Source of the DNA: an uncultured Collinsella sp.
GTDB taxonomy: Bacteria > Actinomycetota > Coriobacteriia > Coriobacteriales > Coriobacteriaceae
Length of the DNA: 23,341 bases
Assembly: GCA_900542325.1 (NCBI GenBank)
Contig: UQMY01000035.1
Coordinates: forward strand, 1 to 23,341
Direction: 5' to 3'
The notes below the pieces were generated by a model. The model saw only the letters and a program-made list of their open reading frames with translations, was not told the origin of the DNA and made no database searches. The position numbers were made by a program, and so were the translations under genes. This document shows, one piece after another, positions 7,988-15,394 of the stretch; the stretch's first letter is position 1, and the number at the start of each line of letters is the position of its first letter.

Positions 7988-9493
7988 ATGGAGCGTGCAA
8001 GCGGCGTCCTCATGCCCGTCTCATCTCTGCCCGGACCATACGGAATCGGCGGCTTTGGCTGGAATGCCTACGACTTCGTCGATTTTCTCGCCTCGTGCAA
8101 ACAACATTACTGGCAGATTCTGCCCCTTACGACGACCAGCTATGGCGATTCGCCCTATCAGTCGTTCTCGGCCCGCGCAGGCAACCCCAACTTTATCGAC
8201 TTTGCCGAGCTTATCGAGGCAGGGTATCTGGAGCAGCGCGATATCGATGGCGTGTATCTGGGATCCGACCCCAGCAATGTCGACTACGGTGCTATCTTTG
8301 GCGGCCGCCGTCAGATTCTCGACCGCGCCGCCGAGCGCTTTGCTGCCGACAAGCCGGCCGATTTCGATGGCTTTATCCAGGCCAACGAGGACTGGCTCAT
8401 CCCCTACTGTGAGTTCATGACCGTCAAAGAGGAGTGCGGTCTCAAGGCGTTTTGGGAGTGGCCCGCGGAGCTCCGCACCCGCGGCGAGGCTTCCGCCAAG
8501 GTCTGCGCCGACCATCCGGCGCGTATGCTCTACCACCAGATGACGCAGTACTTCTTCGATCGCCAGTGGAGCCGCCTCAAGGCCTATGCCAACGAGCGCG
8601 ACATTCTCATCATCGGCGACCTGCCCATCTATGTCTCGCGTGACTCCGTCGAGATGTGGGCGACACCTGAGCTCTTTAAGATCGACGCCGCCGGCAATCC
8701 CGTGAGCGTCGCCGGCACGCCGCCCGACCAGTTCTCGGCCACCGGCCAGTACTGGGGCAACCCCATCTACGACTGGGACGCCATGGAGGCCGACGGCTTC
8801 TCCTGGTGGGAGGGCCGCATTCGCGCCGCCCTCGACATGTACGACGTCATCCGCCTGGATCACTTCCGCGGCTTCGAGGCCTATTGGGAGGTGCCGTTCT
8901 CCTCGCCTGATTCGTCCTACGGTTCGTGGACGCAGGGTCCCGGCCTCAAGCTCTTCAAGACACTCGAGGAAAAGCTCGGCACGCTGCCCATCATCGCCGA
9001 GGACCTGGGCTTCCTCACCCCCGGCGTCATCGATATGCGCGACAACTCGGGCTTCCCCGGCATGAAGATCCTGCAGTTTGCCTTTGAGGGCACCAACTCG
9101 TACTACCTGCCGCACAACTACATTGCCAACACCGTCGCCTACGTGGGCACTCACGACAACGAGACGGCACGCGGCTGGTTTGAAGGAACGGCTACCCCGC
9201 GTCAGCGCGAGCAGACAGCCCTGTACACCCATCAGCAGGCCGGCGAACCCATCGCCGACGCGCTCAACCGAACCATCGCAGCCAGCGTGAGCGACACGTG
9301 CATCTACACCATGCAGGACCTGCTCAACTTGGGCAACGAGACGCGCATCAACACCCCTGCCACGCTGGGCGGCAACTGGACCTGGCGCATGCTCGACGGC
9401 GCCATCACCCGCGAGCTCGAGCACAAACTCACCGACTGGACCGAGACCTACTTCCGCATCCCGTCGGAAGCCGAAATCGAGCTTCCTCAATAG
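7988..9493 (+). CDS. malQ: 4-alpha-glucanotransferase (amylomaltase, GH77)
   Basis: A cytosolic disproportionating enzyme that moves maltosyl or longer glucan units between maltodextrins, releasing glucose and building chains long enough for phosphorylase. From the ATG at 7988 the protein has 501 residues, normal for bacterial GH77. It opens with the family start ERASGVLMPVSSLPGPYGIG. The catalytic triad is visible: nucleophile Asp291 in RLDHFRGF, acid/base Glu338 in IAEDLG, and Asp390 in GTHDNET. GGTGAG lies 7 bases before this ATG; in-frame TTG (7973) and GTG (7976) starts would add up to five residues and are less likely. glgP follows after 129 bp on the same strand, so the two probably form one operon for maltodextrin or glycogen degradation. 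Confidence 0.95.
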   Translation: MERASGVLMPVSSLPGPYGIGGFGWNAYDFVDFLASCKQHYWQILPLTTTSYGDSPYQSFSARAGNPNFIDFAELIEAGYLEQRDIDGVYLGSDPSNVDYGAIFGGRRQILDRAAERFAADKPADFDGFIQANEDWLIPYCEFMTVKEECGLKAFWEWPAELRTRGEASAKVCADHPARMLYHQMTQYFFDRQWSRLKAYANERDILIIGDLPIYVSRDSVEMWATPELFKIDAAGNPVSVAGTPPDQFSATGQYWGNPIYDWDAMEADGFSWWEGRIRAALDMYDVIRLDHFRGFEAYWEVPFSSPDSSYGSWTQGPGLKLFKTLEEKLGTLPIIAEDLGFLTPGVIDMRDNSGFPGMKILQFAFEGTNSYYLPHNYIANTVAYVGTHDNETARGWFEGTATPRQREQTALYTHQQAGEPIADALNRTIAASVSDTCIYTMQDLLNLGNETRINTPATLGGNWTWRMLDGAITRELEHKLTDWTETYFRIPSEAEIELPQ

Positions 9494-9542
9494 GAGCTAC
9501 CGCGCCCGACCCCTCTCCACCGTGCGGACGCGCTTGCTTTTT

Positions 9543-9576
9543 CCCGCGCGAGGCCACCCCAATCCCCTCGCGCGGG
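9543..9576 (+). terminator. Intercistronic hairpin between malQ and glgP
   Basis: An 11-bp perfect GC-rich stem (CCCGCGCGAGG with its complement, 12-nt loop) is followed only by CTTCTTATG, a poor T-tract. It probably reduces read-through or stabilises the malQ transcript rather than separating the genes fully. Confidence 0.5.
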
Positions 9577-9622
9577 CTTCTTATGAATTGCAGACATGAA
9601 ACAACCCATCACAGGAGAAAAC

Positions 9623-11890
9623 ATGCCCCAAATTAACCTCATGGAACTCGCCGAGCAGTCTTTTGGCACCTCGCTCGAGCAGCTCGACGACCGTCGCATT
9701 TACAAGCTGCTGGTCAAACTCGTGCAGGAGCGCTCCGCCGCCTGCCCGCTCAACAACGGCAAGAAAAAGCTCTATTACATTTCCGCCGAATTTTTGATCG
9801 GCAAGCTGCTCATCAACAACATGATCGACCTCGGCATCTACGATGAGGTTAAGGACCAGCTCACCGCCGCAGGCCACGACCTCAACAAGATCGAGGAGTT
9901 CGAGGTCGAGCCGTCGCTCGGCAACGGCGGCCTGGGCCGCCTGGCCGCATGCTTCCTGGATTCCATCGCCACGCTGGGCGTGACCGGCGATGGCGTGGGC
10001 CTCAACTATCACTACGGCCTGTTCCGTCAGCGCTTTGTCGACAACCAGCAGAAGGCCGTCCCCGACGAGTGGCTCGGTGAGCAGGACATCCTAGTCGACG
10101 ACGGCCGCTCCTACACCGTCGAGTTCGGCGATTTTGCCGTTACCTCCAAGCTCGTCAACATCGACGTGCCCGGTTACGGCCAGCCCACCAAGAACCGTCT
10201 GCGCCTGTTCGACCTGGCGAGCGTCGACGACGGCCTGGTCCCCGGCAGCTCCATCGACTTCGACAAGACCGAGATCGCCAAGAACCTCACCTTGTTCCTC
10301 TACCCCGACGATTCCGACGAGCAGGGCCGCCTGCTTCGCATCTATCAGGAGTACTTCATGGTGAGCAACGCCGCCCAGCTCCTGATCGACGAGGCCGTCG
10401 AGCGCGGCAGCAACCTGCACGATCTGGCCGACTACGCCGTGGTCCAAATTAACGACACGCACCCCACCATGGTCATCCCCGAGCTCATTCGCTTGCTCAC
10501 CACCGAGCATGGCATCGAGTTTGACGAGGCCGTGACCATCGTACGCTCCATGGTCGCCTACACTAACCACACGATCCTTGCCGAGGCGCTCGAGAAGTGG
10601 CCGCTCGCCAGCCTGCAGAAGGTCTCCCCTGCCATCGCCGACATTATCGTCAAGCTCGATGAGATCGCGAAAGCCGAGCACGATGACCCGCGCGTCGCCA
10701 TCATCGACGAGCACGACACCGTCCACATGGCCCACATGGACATCCACTTTGGCTTCTCCATCAACGGCGTAGCCGCCCTCCACACCAAGATCCTGGAGGA
10801 CACCGAGCTTCATCCGTTCTACGAGATCTATCCCGAGAAGTTCTCCAACAAGACCAACGGCATCACCTTCCGCCGCTGGATCCATGGAGCCAACCCCGCG
10901 CTCGCCAGCCTGCTCGACGATGTAATCGGCACCGACTGGCGCAGCACCGGCGATCTGAACAAACTCGCCAAGTTCGCCGACGACAAGGACGTTCTTGAGC
11001 GCCTGGCCGCCACCAAGGTCGAGGCCAAGGCCATCATGCGCCAGTTCATGGCGCTCGAGCAGGGCGTGACCATTCCCTCCAACGCCATCATCGACGTCCA
11101 GGTCAAGCGCATCCACGAGTACAAGCGTCAGCAGATGCTCGCGCTCTACATCATCTGGAAGTACTTCGATATCAAGAACGGCAACAGGCCTAAGCACCCT
11201 GTCACCATCATCTTTGGCGGCAAGGCGGCGCCTGCCTACACTATCGCGCAGGACATCATCCATCTGATCCTGACGCTGTCGCAGTGGATTGCAAACGACC
11301 CCGACGTGGCTCCCTACCTGCAGGTTGTCATGATCGAGAACTACAACGTCACCGCCGCCGAGCGCGTGATCCCCGCCGCTGACATCTCCGAGCAGATCAG
11401 CCTGGCCTCCAAGGAGGCGAGCGGCACCTCCAACATGAAGTTCATGCTCAACGGCGCCCTAACCCTGTGCACGCTCGACGGTGCCAACGTGGAGATTGCC
11501 GAGCTCGTGGGCGACGAGAACATCTATACCTTTGGTGCCTCGTCCAAACAGGTCGAGCAGCTCTACGCCGACGGCACCTACAACGCCGGTGCGCTCTACC
11601 GCAAGCCCGGCATTAAACTGCTGGTGGACTTCATCACCAACCCGGCCTTTATGGCAACCGGCAACGCCGAGCGCCTGCAGCGCCTGCACGACGACATTAA
11701 GGGCAAGGACTGGTTTATGGCCCTGCTCGACATTGAGGAGTACATCCAGACCAAGGAGCGCGTGCTGGCCGACTACGAGGACCAGGACGCCTGGATGCGC
11801 AAGGCGCTCATCAATATCGCCAACGCCGGCACCTTCTCGTCCGACCGTACGATCTCCCAGTACAACGACGAGATCTGGCACCTGAGCTAA
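9623..11890 (+). CDS. glgP: Glycogen/maltodextrin phosphorylase
   Basis: A pyridoxal-phosphate enzyme (GT35) that phosphorolyses alpha-1,4-glucan ends to glucose-1-phosphate. The 755-residue protein has the family blocks EPSLGNGGLGRLAACFLDS near 96, GDGVGLNYHYGLF near 122 and QINDTHPTMVIPEL near 275. The PLP lysine is Lys606 in EASGTSNMKFMLNGA. It is shorter than the E. coli MalP and GlgP (about 800-815) but close to Gram-positive forms of about 750. Start: AGGAG lies 7 bases before the ATG at 9623; an in-frame ATG at 9596 would add nine residues without a ribosome site. Following malQ, it would turn the glucan chains made by MalQ into glucose-1-P. Whether the main substrate is stored glycogen or imported maltodextrin is not shown by the sequence. 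Confidence 0.95.
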   Translation: MPQINLMELAEQSFGTSLEQLDDRRIYKLLVKLVQERSAACPLNNGKKKLYYISAEFLIGKLLINNMIDLGIYDEVKDQLTAAGHDLNKIEEFEVEPSLGNGGLGRLAACFLDSIATLGVTGDGVGLNYHYGLFRQRFVDNQQKAVPDEWLGEQDILVDDGRSYTVEFGDFAVTSKLVNIDVPGYGQPTKNRLRLFDLASVDDGLVPGSSIDFDKTEIAKNLTLFLYPDDSDEQGRLLRIYQEYFMVSNAAQLLIDEAVERGSNLHDLADYAVVQINDTHPTMVIPELIRLLTTEHGIEFDEAVTIVRSMVAYTNHTILAEALEKWPLASLQKVSPAIADIIVKLDEIAKAEHDDPRVAIIDEHDTVHMAHMDIHFGFSINGVAALHTKILEDTELHPFYEIYPEKFSNKTNGITFRRWIHGANPALASLLDDVIGTDWRSTGDLNKLAKFADDKDVLERLAATKVEAKAIMRQFMALEQGVTIPSNAIIDVQVKRIHEYKRQQMLALYIIWKYFDIKNGNRPKHPVTIIFGGKAAPAYTIAQDIIHLILTLSQWIANDPDVAPYLQVVMIENYNVTAAERVIPAADISEQISLASKEASGTSNMKFMLNGALTLCTLDGANVEIAELVGDENIYTFGASSKQVEQLYADGTYNAGALYRKPGIKLLVDFITNPAFMATGNAERLQRLHDDIKGKDWFMALLDIEEYIQTKERVLADYEDQDAWMRKALINIANAGTFSSDRTISQYNDEIWHLS

Positions 11891-11915
11891 TTCGGTTTCA
11901 TCGCCCATCCTCTTG

Positions 11916-11949
11916 AAAACGGAGCCACGGCAACGCGGCTCCGTTTTTT
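11916..11949 (+). terminator. glgP intrinsic terminator
   Basis: AAAACGGAGCC (11916-11926) pairs perfectly with GGCTCCGTTTT (11937-11947), extended by two more T. It lies 25 bp past the glgP stop. Confidence 0.93.
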
Positions 11950-11989
11950 GTGCCCGCACGTTACCCTGTGATCCGACTCGGCCAAACAA

Positions 11990-12205
11990 TCTCGATCCAT
12001 AACAACTACTCAACCAAAACGGTCCCAGCTGTTACAGATTGAGACATACCGGCCCCTCCCCTTGGGTTTATCTCAATCTGTAACATCTAGCAGGTGAAAT
12101 TCGCCTTTGGTGTTACAGATTTAGATGAAATGGTTAGCTCAGCGGAACCGCCTCGATCTGTAACATCTAACGTCCGAAATCGGCCCTATCCGTTACAGAT
12201 CGAGA
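11990..12205. repeat. Array of three 55-bp hairpin units at an 80-81 bp period
   Basis: Three units (11990-12044, 12071-12125, 12151-12205) each begin with a left arm like TCTCAATCTGTAAC, mostly followed by ATCTA. Each ends with the inverted arm GTTACAGATTGAGA. The arms therefore alternate in orientation about every 40 bp. The 27-nt interior is also similar, with GAAAT...GGCC at matching places in the second and third units. The first unit is the most diverged (TCTCGATCCATAAC). Arm changes are partly compensatory: the pair 12075/12121 is A-T, 12155/12201 is G-C and 11994/12040 is G-T. The array lies between the terminators of two convergent operons and contains no gene. It resembles a mosaic of alternating REP-like elements, but no known family is recognised. 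Confidence 0.85.
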
Positions 12206-12233
12206 CAAACGACCGGTCAGACAGTCCCAACAC

Positions 12234-12275
12234 AAAGAAAGGCTCCCCTCTCGCCCAGTGGACGGGAGGGGAGCC
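12234..12275 (-). terminator. Terminator of the sugar ABC operon
   Basis: GGCTCCCCTC (12241-12250) pairs with GAGGGGAGCC (12266-12275), and on the minus strand the stem is followed by TTTCTTTG. It lies 71 bp beyond the ATPase stop codon and would end the four-gene importer transcript. Confidence 0.88.
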
Positions 12276-12345
12276 TTATATGTGACCGCGGCAAAAGGAT
12301 GGCAAAGCCGCAGTCGCCCAAAGGGAGGGCCTGGATGCACCGGGC

Positions 12346-13545
12346 CTAGATAAGGTTCTTGCCAGACACCTTATCGAAGAGATGAGTCGCGTTCTTCTCG
12401 AACTTGAACCAGATGGGGTCGCCAGCCTTGAGCGCGCCCTTGGCCTCGAGGTCGACGACGGGGATAATCAGGACAAACTGGCCGTCGGGAGCGGTCACGT
12501 GGACATGCTCGGTCGAGCCCATGAGCTCGGTCACCTCGACGGTGCCCTGGAGCGCACCCTCCTCGCCCTTGTCGGCAAGCAGAATCTGCTCGGGACGCAC
12601 GCCGGCCGTGATCTCCTTCACGTCGCCGCCGTCCCAGTTGAGAGCAAGCTGAGCGCAGGTCTCGGGGGCGAGCGCCACGTTCATATCCTCGGTCTTGACG
12701 GTAAAGCCGTTGCCCGAGCGCACCAGCTGGGCATCGAAGAAGTTCATCTGCGGCACGCCGATAAAGCCGGCGACGAAGATGTTCGCGGGATGGTTGAAGA
12801 CCTCCTGCGGGGTGGCGATCTGCTGGACGACGCCATCCTTCATGACCACGATACGGTCACCGAGGGTCATAGCCTCGGTCTGGTCGTGAGTAACATAAAT
12901 GAACGTGCCCTTGATCTCATGACGCAGCTTAATGAGCTCGGCGCGCATCTGGTTACGAAGCTTAGCATCCAGGTTGGACAGGGGCTCGTCCATCAGAAAG
13001 ACCTTGGGGTCACGTACGATGGCGCGGCCGATGGCGACACGCTGACGCTGGCCGCCGGAGAGTGCCTTGGGCTTACGGTCAAGATACTCGGTAATACCCA
13101 GGATCTCGGCAGCGGAGCGAACCTTGCGGTCGATCTCGTCCTTGGGGACCTTCTTGAGCTCGAGCGTAAACGCCATGTTCTCGTACACCGTCATATTGGG
13201 GTACAGAGCATAGCTCTGGAACACCATGGCGATGTCGCGGTCCTTGGGAGCGACGTCGTTGACGCGCTTGCCGTCGATGAGCACGTCGCCCGAGGTGATA
13301 TCCTCCAGGCCGGCGACCATGCGCATCGTCGTGGACTTACCGCAGCCAGAAGGGCCAACGAGGACGATGAACTCCTGGTCGTGAACGGTGAGGTTGAAGT
13401 CCTCTACAGCGAGCACACCGTCCTCGGTAACCTTGAGGTTGTGCTTCTTCTCCTCGGTTTTCTTCTTTTTGCCAAAGAAGCCCTTCTTTTTTGACTCGTT
13501 GTTGGGATACACCTTCTGAACATGTTTGAGAACGATCTCGGCCAT
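12346..13545 (-). CDS. Sugar ABC transporter ATP-binding protein (MsmK/UgpC/MalK type)
   Basis: The cytoplasmic ATPase that powers carbohydrate importers of the CUT1 family. The 399-residue protein has Walker A GPSGCGKS at 64-71, Q-loop Gln110, signature LSGGQRQRVAIGR at 162, Walker B VFLMDEPLSNLD at 182 and switch His220 in THDQTEA. A C-terminal regulatory OB/TOBE region runs from about 245 to 399. Unusually, a lysine-rich stretch of about 24 residues (18-41, with KKKGFFGKKKKTEEKK) interrupts the N-terminal strand, which in MalK or MsmK leads straight from YPN to the next strand. It is the last gene of the operon after two permeases and a binding protein, and may also serve other importers, as MsmK does in streptococci. 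The start has a GAAAGGTAAAG ribosome site. Confidence 0.94.
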   Translation of the reverse strand: MAEIVLKHVQKVYPNNESKKKGFFGKKKKTEEKKHNLKVTEDGVLAVEDFNLTVHDQEFIVLVGPSGCGKSTTMRMVAGLEDITSGDVLIDGKRVNDVAPKDRDIAMVFQSYALYPNMTVYENMAFTLELKKVPKDEIDRKVRSAAEILGITEYLDRKPKALSGGQRQRVAIGRAIVRDPKVFLMDEPLSNLDAKLRNQMRAELIKLRHEIKGTFIYVTHDQTEAMTLGDRIVVMKDGVVQQIATPQEVFNHPANIFVAGFIGVPQMNFFDAQLVRSGNGFTVKTEDMNVALAPETCAQLALNWDGGDVKEITAGVRPEQILLADKGEEGALQGTVEVTELMGSTEHVHVTAPDGQFVLIIPVVDLEAKGALKAGDPIWFKFEKNATHLFDKVSGKNLI

Positions 13546-13563
13546 GTCTTTACCTTTCGATAC

Positions 13564-13588
13564 GCGGCGCCGCGCTGAGAGGCGCCGC
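13564..13588 (-). other. Hairpin between permease and ATPase cistrons
   Basis: GCGGCGCC (13564-13571) and GGCGCCGC (13581-13588) form an 8-bp GC stem with a 9-nt loop in the 68-bp gap before the ATPase start. No T-tract follows, so an mRNA-processing or stabilising element is more likely than a terminator. Confidence 0.5.
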
Positions 13589-13613
13589 CAAAACTTGCAA
13601 AACAGTTACGGCA

Positions 13614-14453
13614 TCAGCCCTTGACGGCACCTGCCACAACGCCGTCAATGATGTACTTCTGGCAGAAGATGTACATGATGACGATGGGGATGACGACCAT
13701 CATGATGCATGCCATCATGGGGCCGAGCTCGACGTGGCCATAGCCGCCACGGAAGTACTGGATCAAGATAGGAATGGTCTTGTACTTGGTGGAGTCGAGC
13801 GTAAGGTAGGGCAGCAGATAGTCGTTCCAGACCCACATGGTCTCAAGGATGCCGACCGAAAGATAGGTGGGCTTCATAATGGGAAGGACGATCTTAAAGA
13901 ACACCTGGACCGGGTTGCAGCCGTCGATCATGGCCGCTTCCTCAATCTCGAGCGGGATGTTCTTGACGAAGCCGGCGAACATAAAGACCGCGAGGCCCGC
14001 GCCAAAACCAAGGTAGATGAAGCAGATGTTAAACGGCGTGTTAAAGCCGATGCGGTCCGCGAGGTTGGACAGCGTGAACATGAGCATCTGGAACGGTACG
14101 ACCATCGAGAAGACGAACAGGTAATAGAAGAAGTTCGAGATCTTGCTGTTGACGCGCACCACGTACCAAGCGCACATGGAGCAGCACACCAGAATCAGCA
14201 CGACCGACGTGACCGTGATGATGAGCGAGTACATAAACGCCGAGGCAAAGCCCTGCTCGTTCAGAGCGTGCACGTAGTTTGCGAGGCCGTTGAACGTCTC
14301 GGGCGTGAGCAGATCGAACGCCGTGGTGGTGCTGATTGCGGTCGCTTTCTTAAAGGAATTGAGCGCAATCATGAACACGGGGTAGATCCATGCGAGCGAC
14401 AGAATCGTAAAGAAGATCGAGAGCGCGCGGTTGATAGCCTTATCGCGTTTCAT
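13614..14453 (-). CDS. Sugar ABC transporter permease, MalG-like
   Basis: An integral membrane subunit of a CUT1 carbohydrate importer. The 279-residue protein has a basic N-terminus (MKRDKAINRALS), then about six hydrophobic segments. The cytoplasmic EAA coupling loop, EIEEAAMIDGCNPVQVFFKI, followed by VLPIMKPT near residues 180-205, docks to the ATPase. Its ATG shares one base with the stop of the preceding permease (TAATG at 14455-14451), so the two are translationally coupled and probably made in a 1:1 ratio as the heterodimeric channel. The substrate is not defined by sequence; the maltodextrin-enzyme neighbourhood favours an alpha-glucoside. Confidence 0.93.
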   Translation of the reverse strand: MKRDKAINRALSIFFTILSLAWIYPVFMIALNSFKKATAISTTTAFDLLTPETFNGLANYVHALNEQGFASAFMYSLIITVTSVVLILVCCSMCAWYVVRVNSKISNFFYYLFVFSMVVPFQMLMFTLSNLADRIGFNTPFNICFIYLGFGAGLAVFMFAGFVKNIPLEIEEAAMIDGCNPVQVFFKIVLPIMKPTYLSVGILETMWVWNDYLLPYLTLDSTKYKTIPILIQYFRGGYGHVELGPMMACIMMVVIPIVIMYIFCQKYIIDGVVAGAVKG

Positions 14454-15307
14454 TACTGCTGCACCTCCTTGGACCTCGTGGCCTTAAGCTGGATCATAGA
14501 AATAGCGACAACCAGGATGCAGAAGATAACTGCCTTGGCCTGACCGATGCCCTGCCATGCGATGCCAGCACGCGAATAGAACGTGTTGTAGATGTTCAGG
14601 GCGAGCATCTCGGTGGAGTGCGCCGGGGCGCCACCGGTAAGGGCGAGGTTCTGGTCGAACAGCTTAAAGCCGTTGGTGATGGACAGGAACAGGCAGATGG
14701 TGATGGTCGGCATCAGGTTGGGGATCTTAACCTTCCAAAACGTCTGCCATGCCGTAGCGCCATCGACCTTGGCGGCCTCGATGTAGTCAGACGGGATGGA
14801 CTGCAGACCGGCGATGTAGATGATCATCATGTAGCCGACCTGCTGCCACAGGGTCAGGATGATAAGGCCCCAGAAGCCAGCAGCAGAGTTAAGGGCGATG
14901 AGCTGGGCGCCCACGTTGGAGAGCAGGCAGTTGATCAGAATCTGCCAAATGTAGCCCAGCACGATGCCGCCGATCAGGTTAGGCATAAAGAAGATCGTAC
15001 GGAAGATGTTGGTGCCCTTGAGCGCTTTGCGGGTGAGCGCCTGCGCGATGGCCAGCGCGATCACGTTGATGAGCACCGTCGACAGGAAGGCAAACGCCAC
15101 CGTAAAGAAGAACGACGTGGAGAACTGCGGATCGGACAGCGCGCGCACGTAGTTCTCGATACCGACAAAGTGCGCGTTATTGATGGTAATAAACTGGCAG
15201 AACGAGAGATAGAAACCCTGGATAAAGGGAATCACGAACCCGATCATAAACGCCAGGCACGTGGGCAGCATAAAGAGCGGCCACCAGCGCTTGAGTGCTT
15301 TGCCCAT
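14453..15307 (-). CDS. Sugar ABC transporter permease, MalF-like
   Basis: The partner membrane subunit of the CUT1 importer, with 284 residues. The first hydrophobic segment follows MGKALKRWWP, and further segments follow. The EAA loop reads DYIEAAKVDGATAWQTFWKV, then KIPNLMPT, near residues 175-205. It lacks the long periplasmic insert of E. coli MalF, as is usual for Gram-positive members (about 280-300 residues). AAAGGA lies 7 bases before the ATG. It follows the binding-protein gene after an 87-bp gap containing a strong GC hairpin and overlaps the next permease by one base. Confidence 0.93.
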   Translation of the reverse strand: MGKALKRWWPLFMLPTCLAFMIGFVIPFIQGFYLSFCQFITINNAHFVGIENYVRALSDPQFSTSFFFTVAFAFLSTVLINVIALAIAQALTRKALKGTNIFRTIFFMPNLIGGIVLGYIWQILINCLLSNVGAQLIALNSAAGFWGLIILTLWQQVGYMMIIYIAGLQSIPSDYIEAAKVDGATAWQTFWKVKIPNLMPTITICLFLSITNGFKLFDQNLALTGGAPAHSTEMLALNIYNTFYSRAGIAWQGIGQAKAVIFCILVVAISMIQLKATRSKEVQQ

Positions 15308-15327
15308 AGAAGGGTCCTTTCAATATG

Positions 15328-15363
15328 CAGGGGGCGGGCAAACCTACGTCTGCCCGCCCCCTG
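15328..15363 (-). other. GC-rich hairpin between binding-protein and permease cistrons
   Basis: A 13-bp perfect stem (CAGGGGGCGGGCA with its complement) has a 10-nt loop. The T-tract expected of a terminator is missing. In many sugar ABC operons such a hairpin protects the binding-protein mRNA and lowers permease expression, as with the malE-malF intergenic repeats; that role is inferred here. Confidence 0.65.
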
Positions 15364-15394
15364 TCGCTAATCAGATAGCTTGGGCAGCAACTGC

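Noticed and set aside
8021..9490. 489-codon minus-strand frame opposite malQ
   Set aside because: malQ carries the GH77 catalytic triad and a ribosome site; the antisense frame is a by-product of high GC.
10091..11263. 390-codon minus-strand frame opposite glgP
   Set aside because: Low-complexity Val/Asp/Gly-rich translation with no domain; the opposite strand encodes an intact phosphorylase.
11990..12205. CRISPR array
   Set aside because: Repeats alternate in orientation and interiors are related to each other, unlike direct repeats with unique spacers; no cas genes are present.
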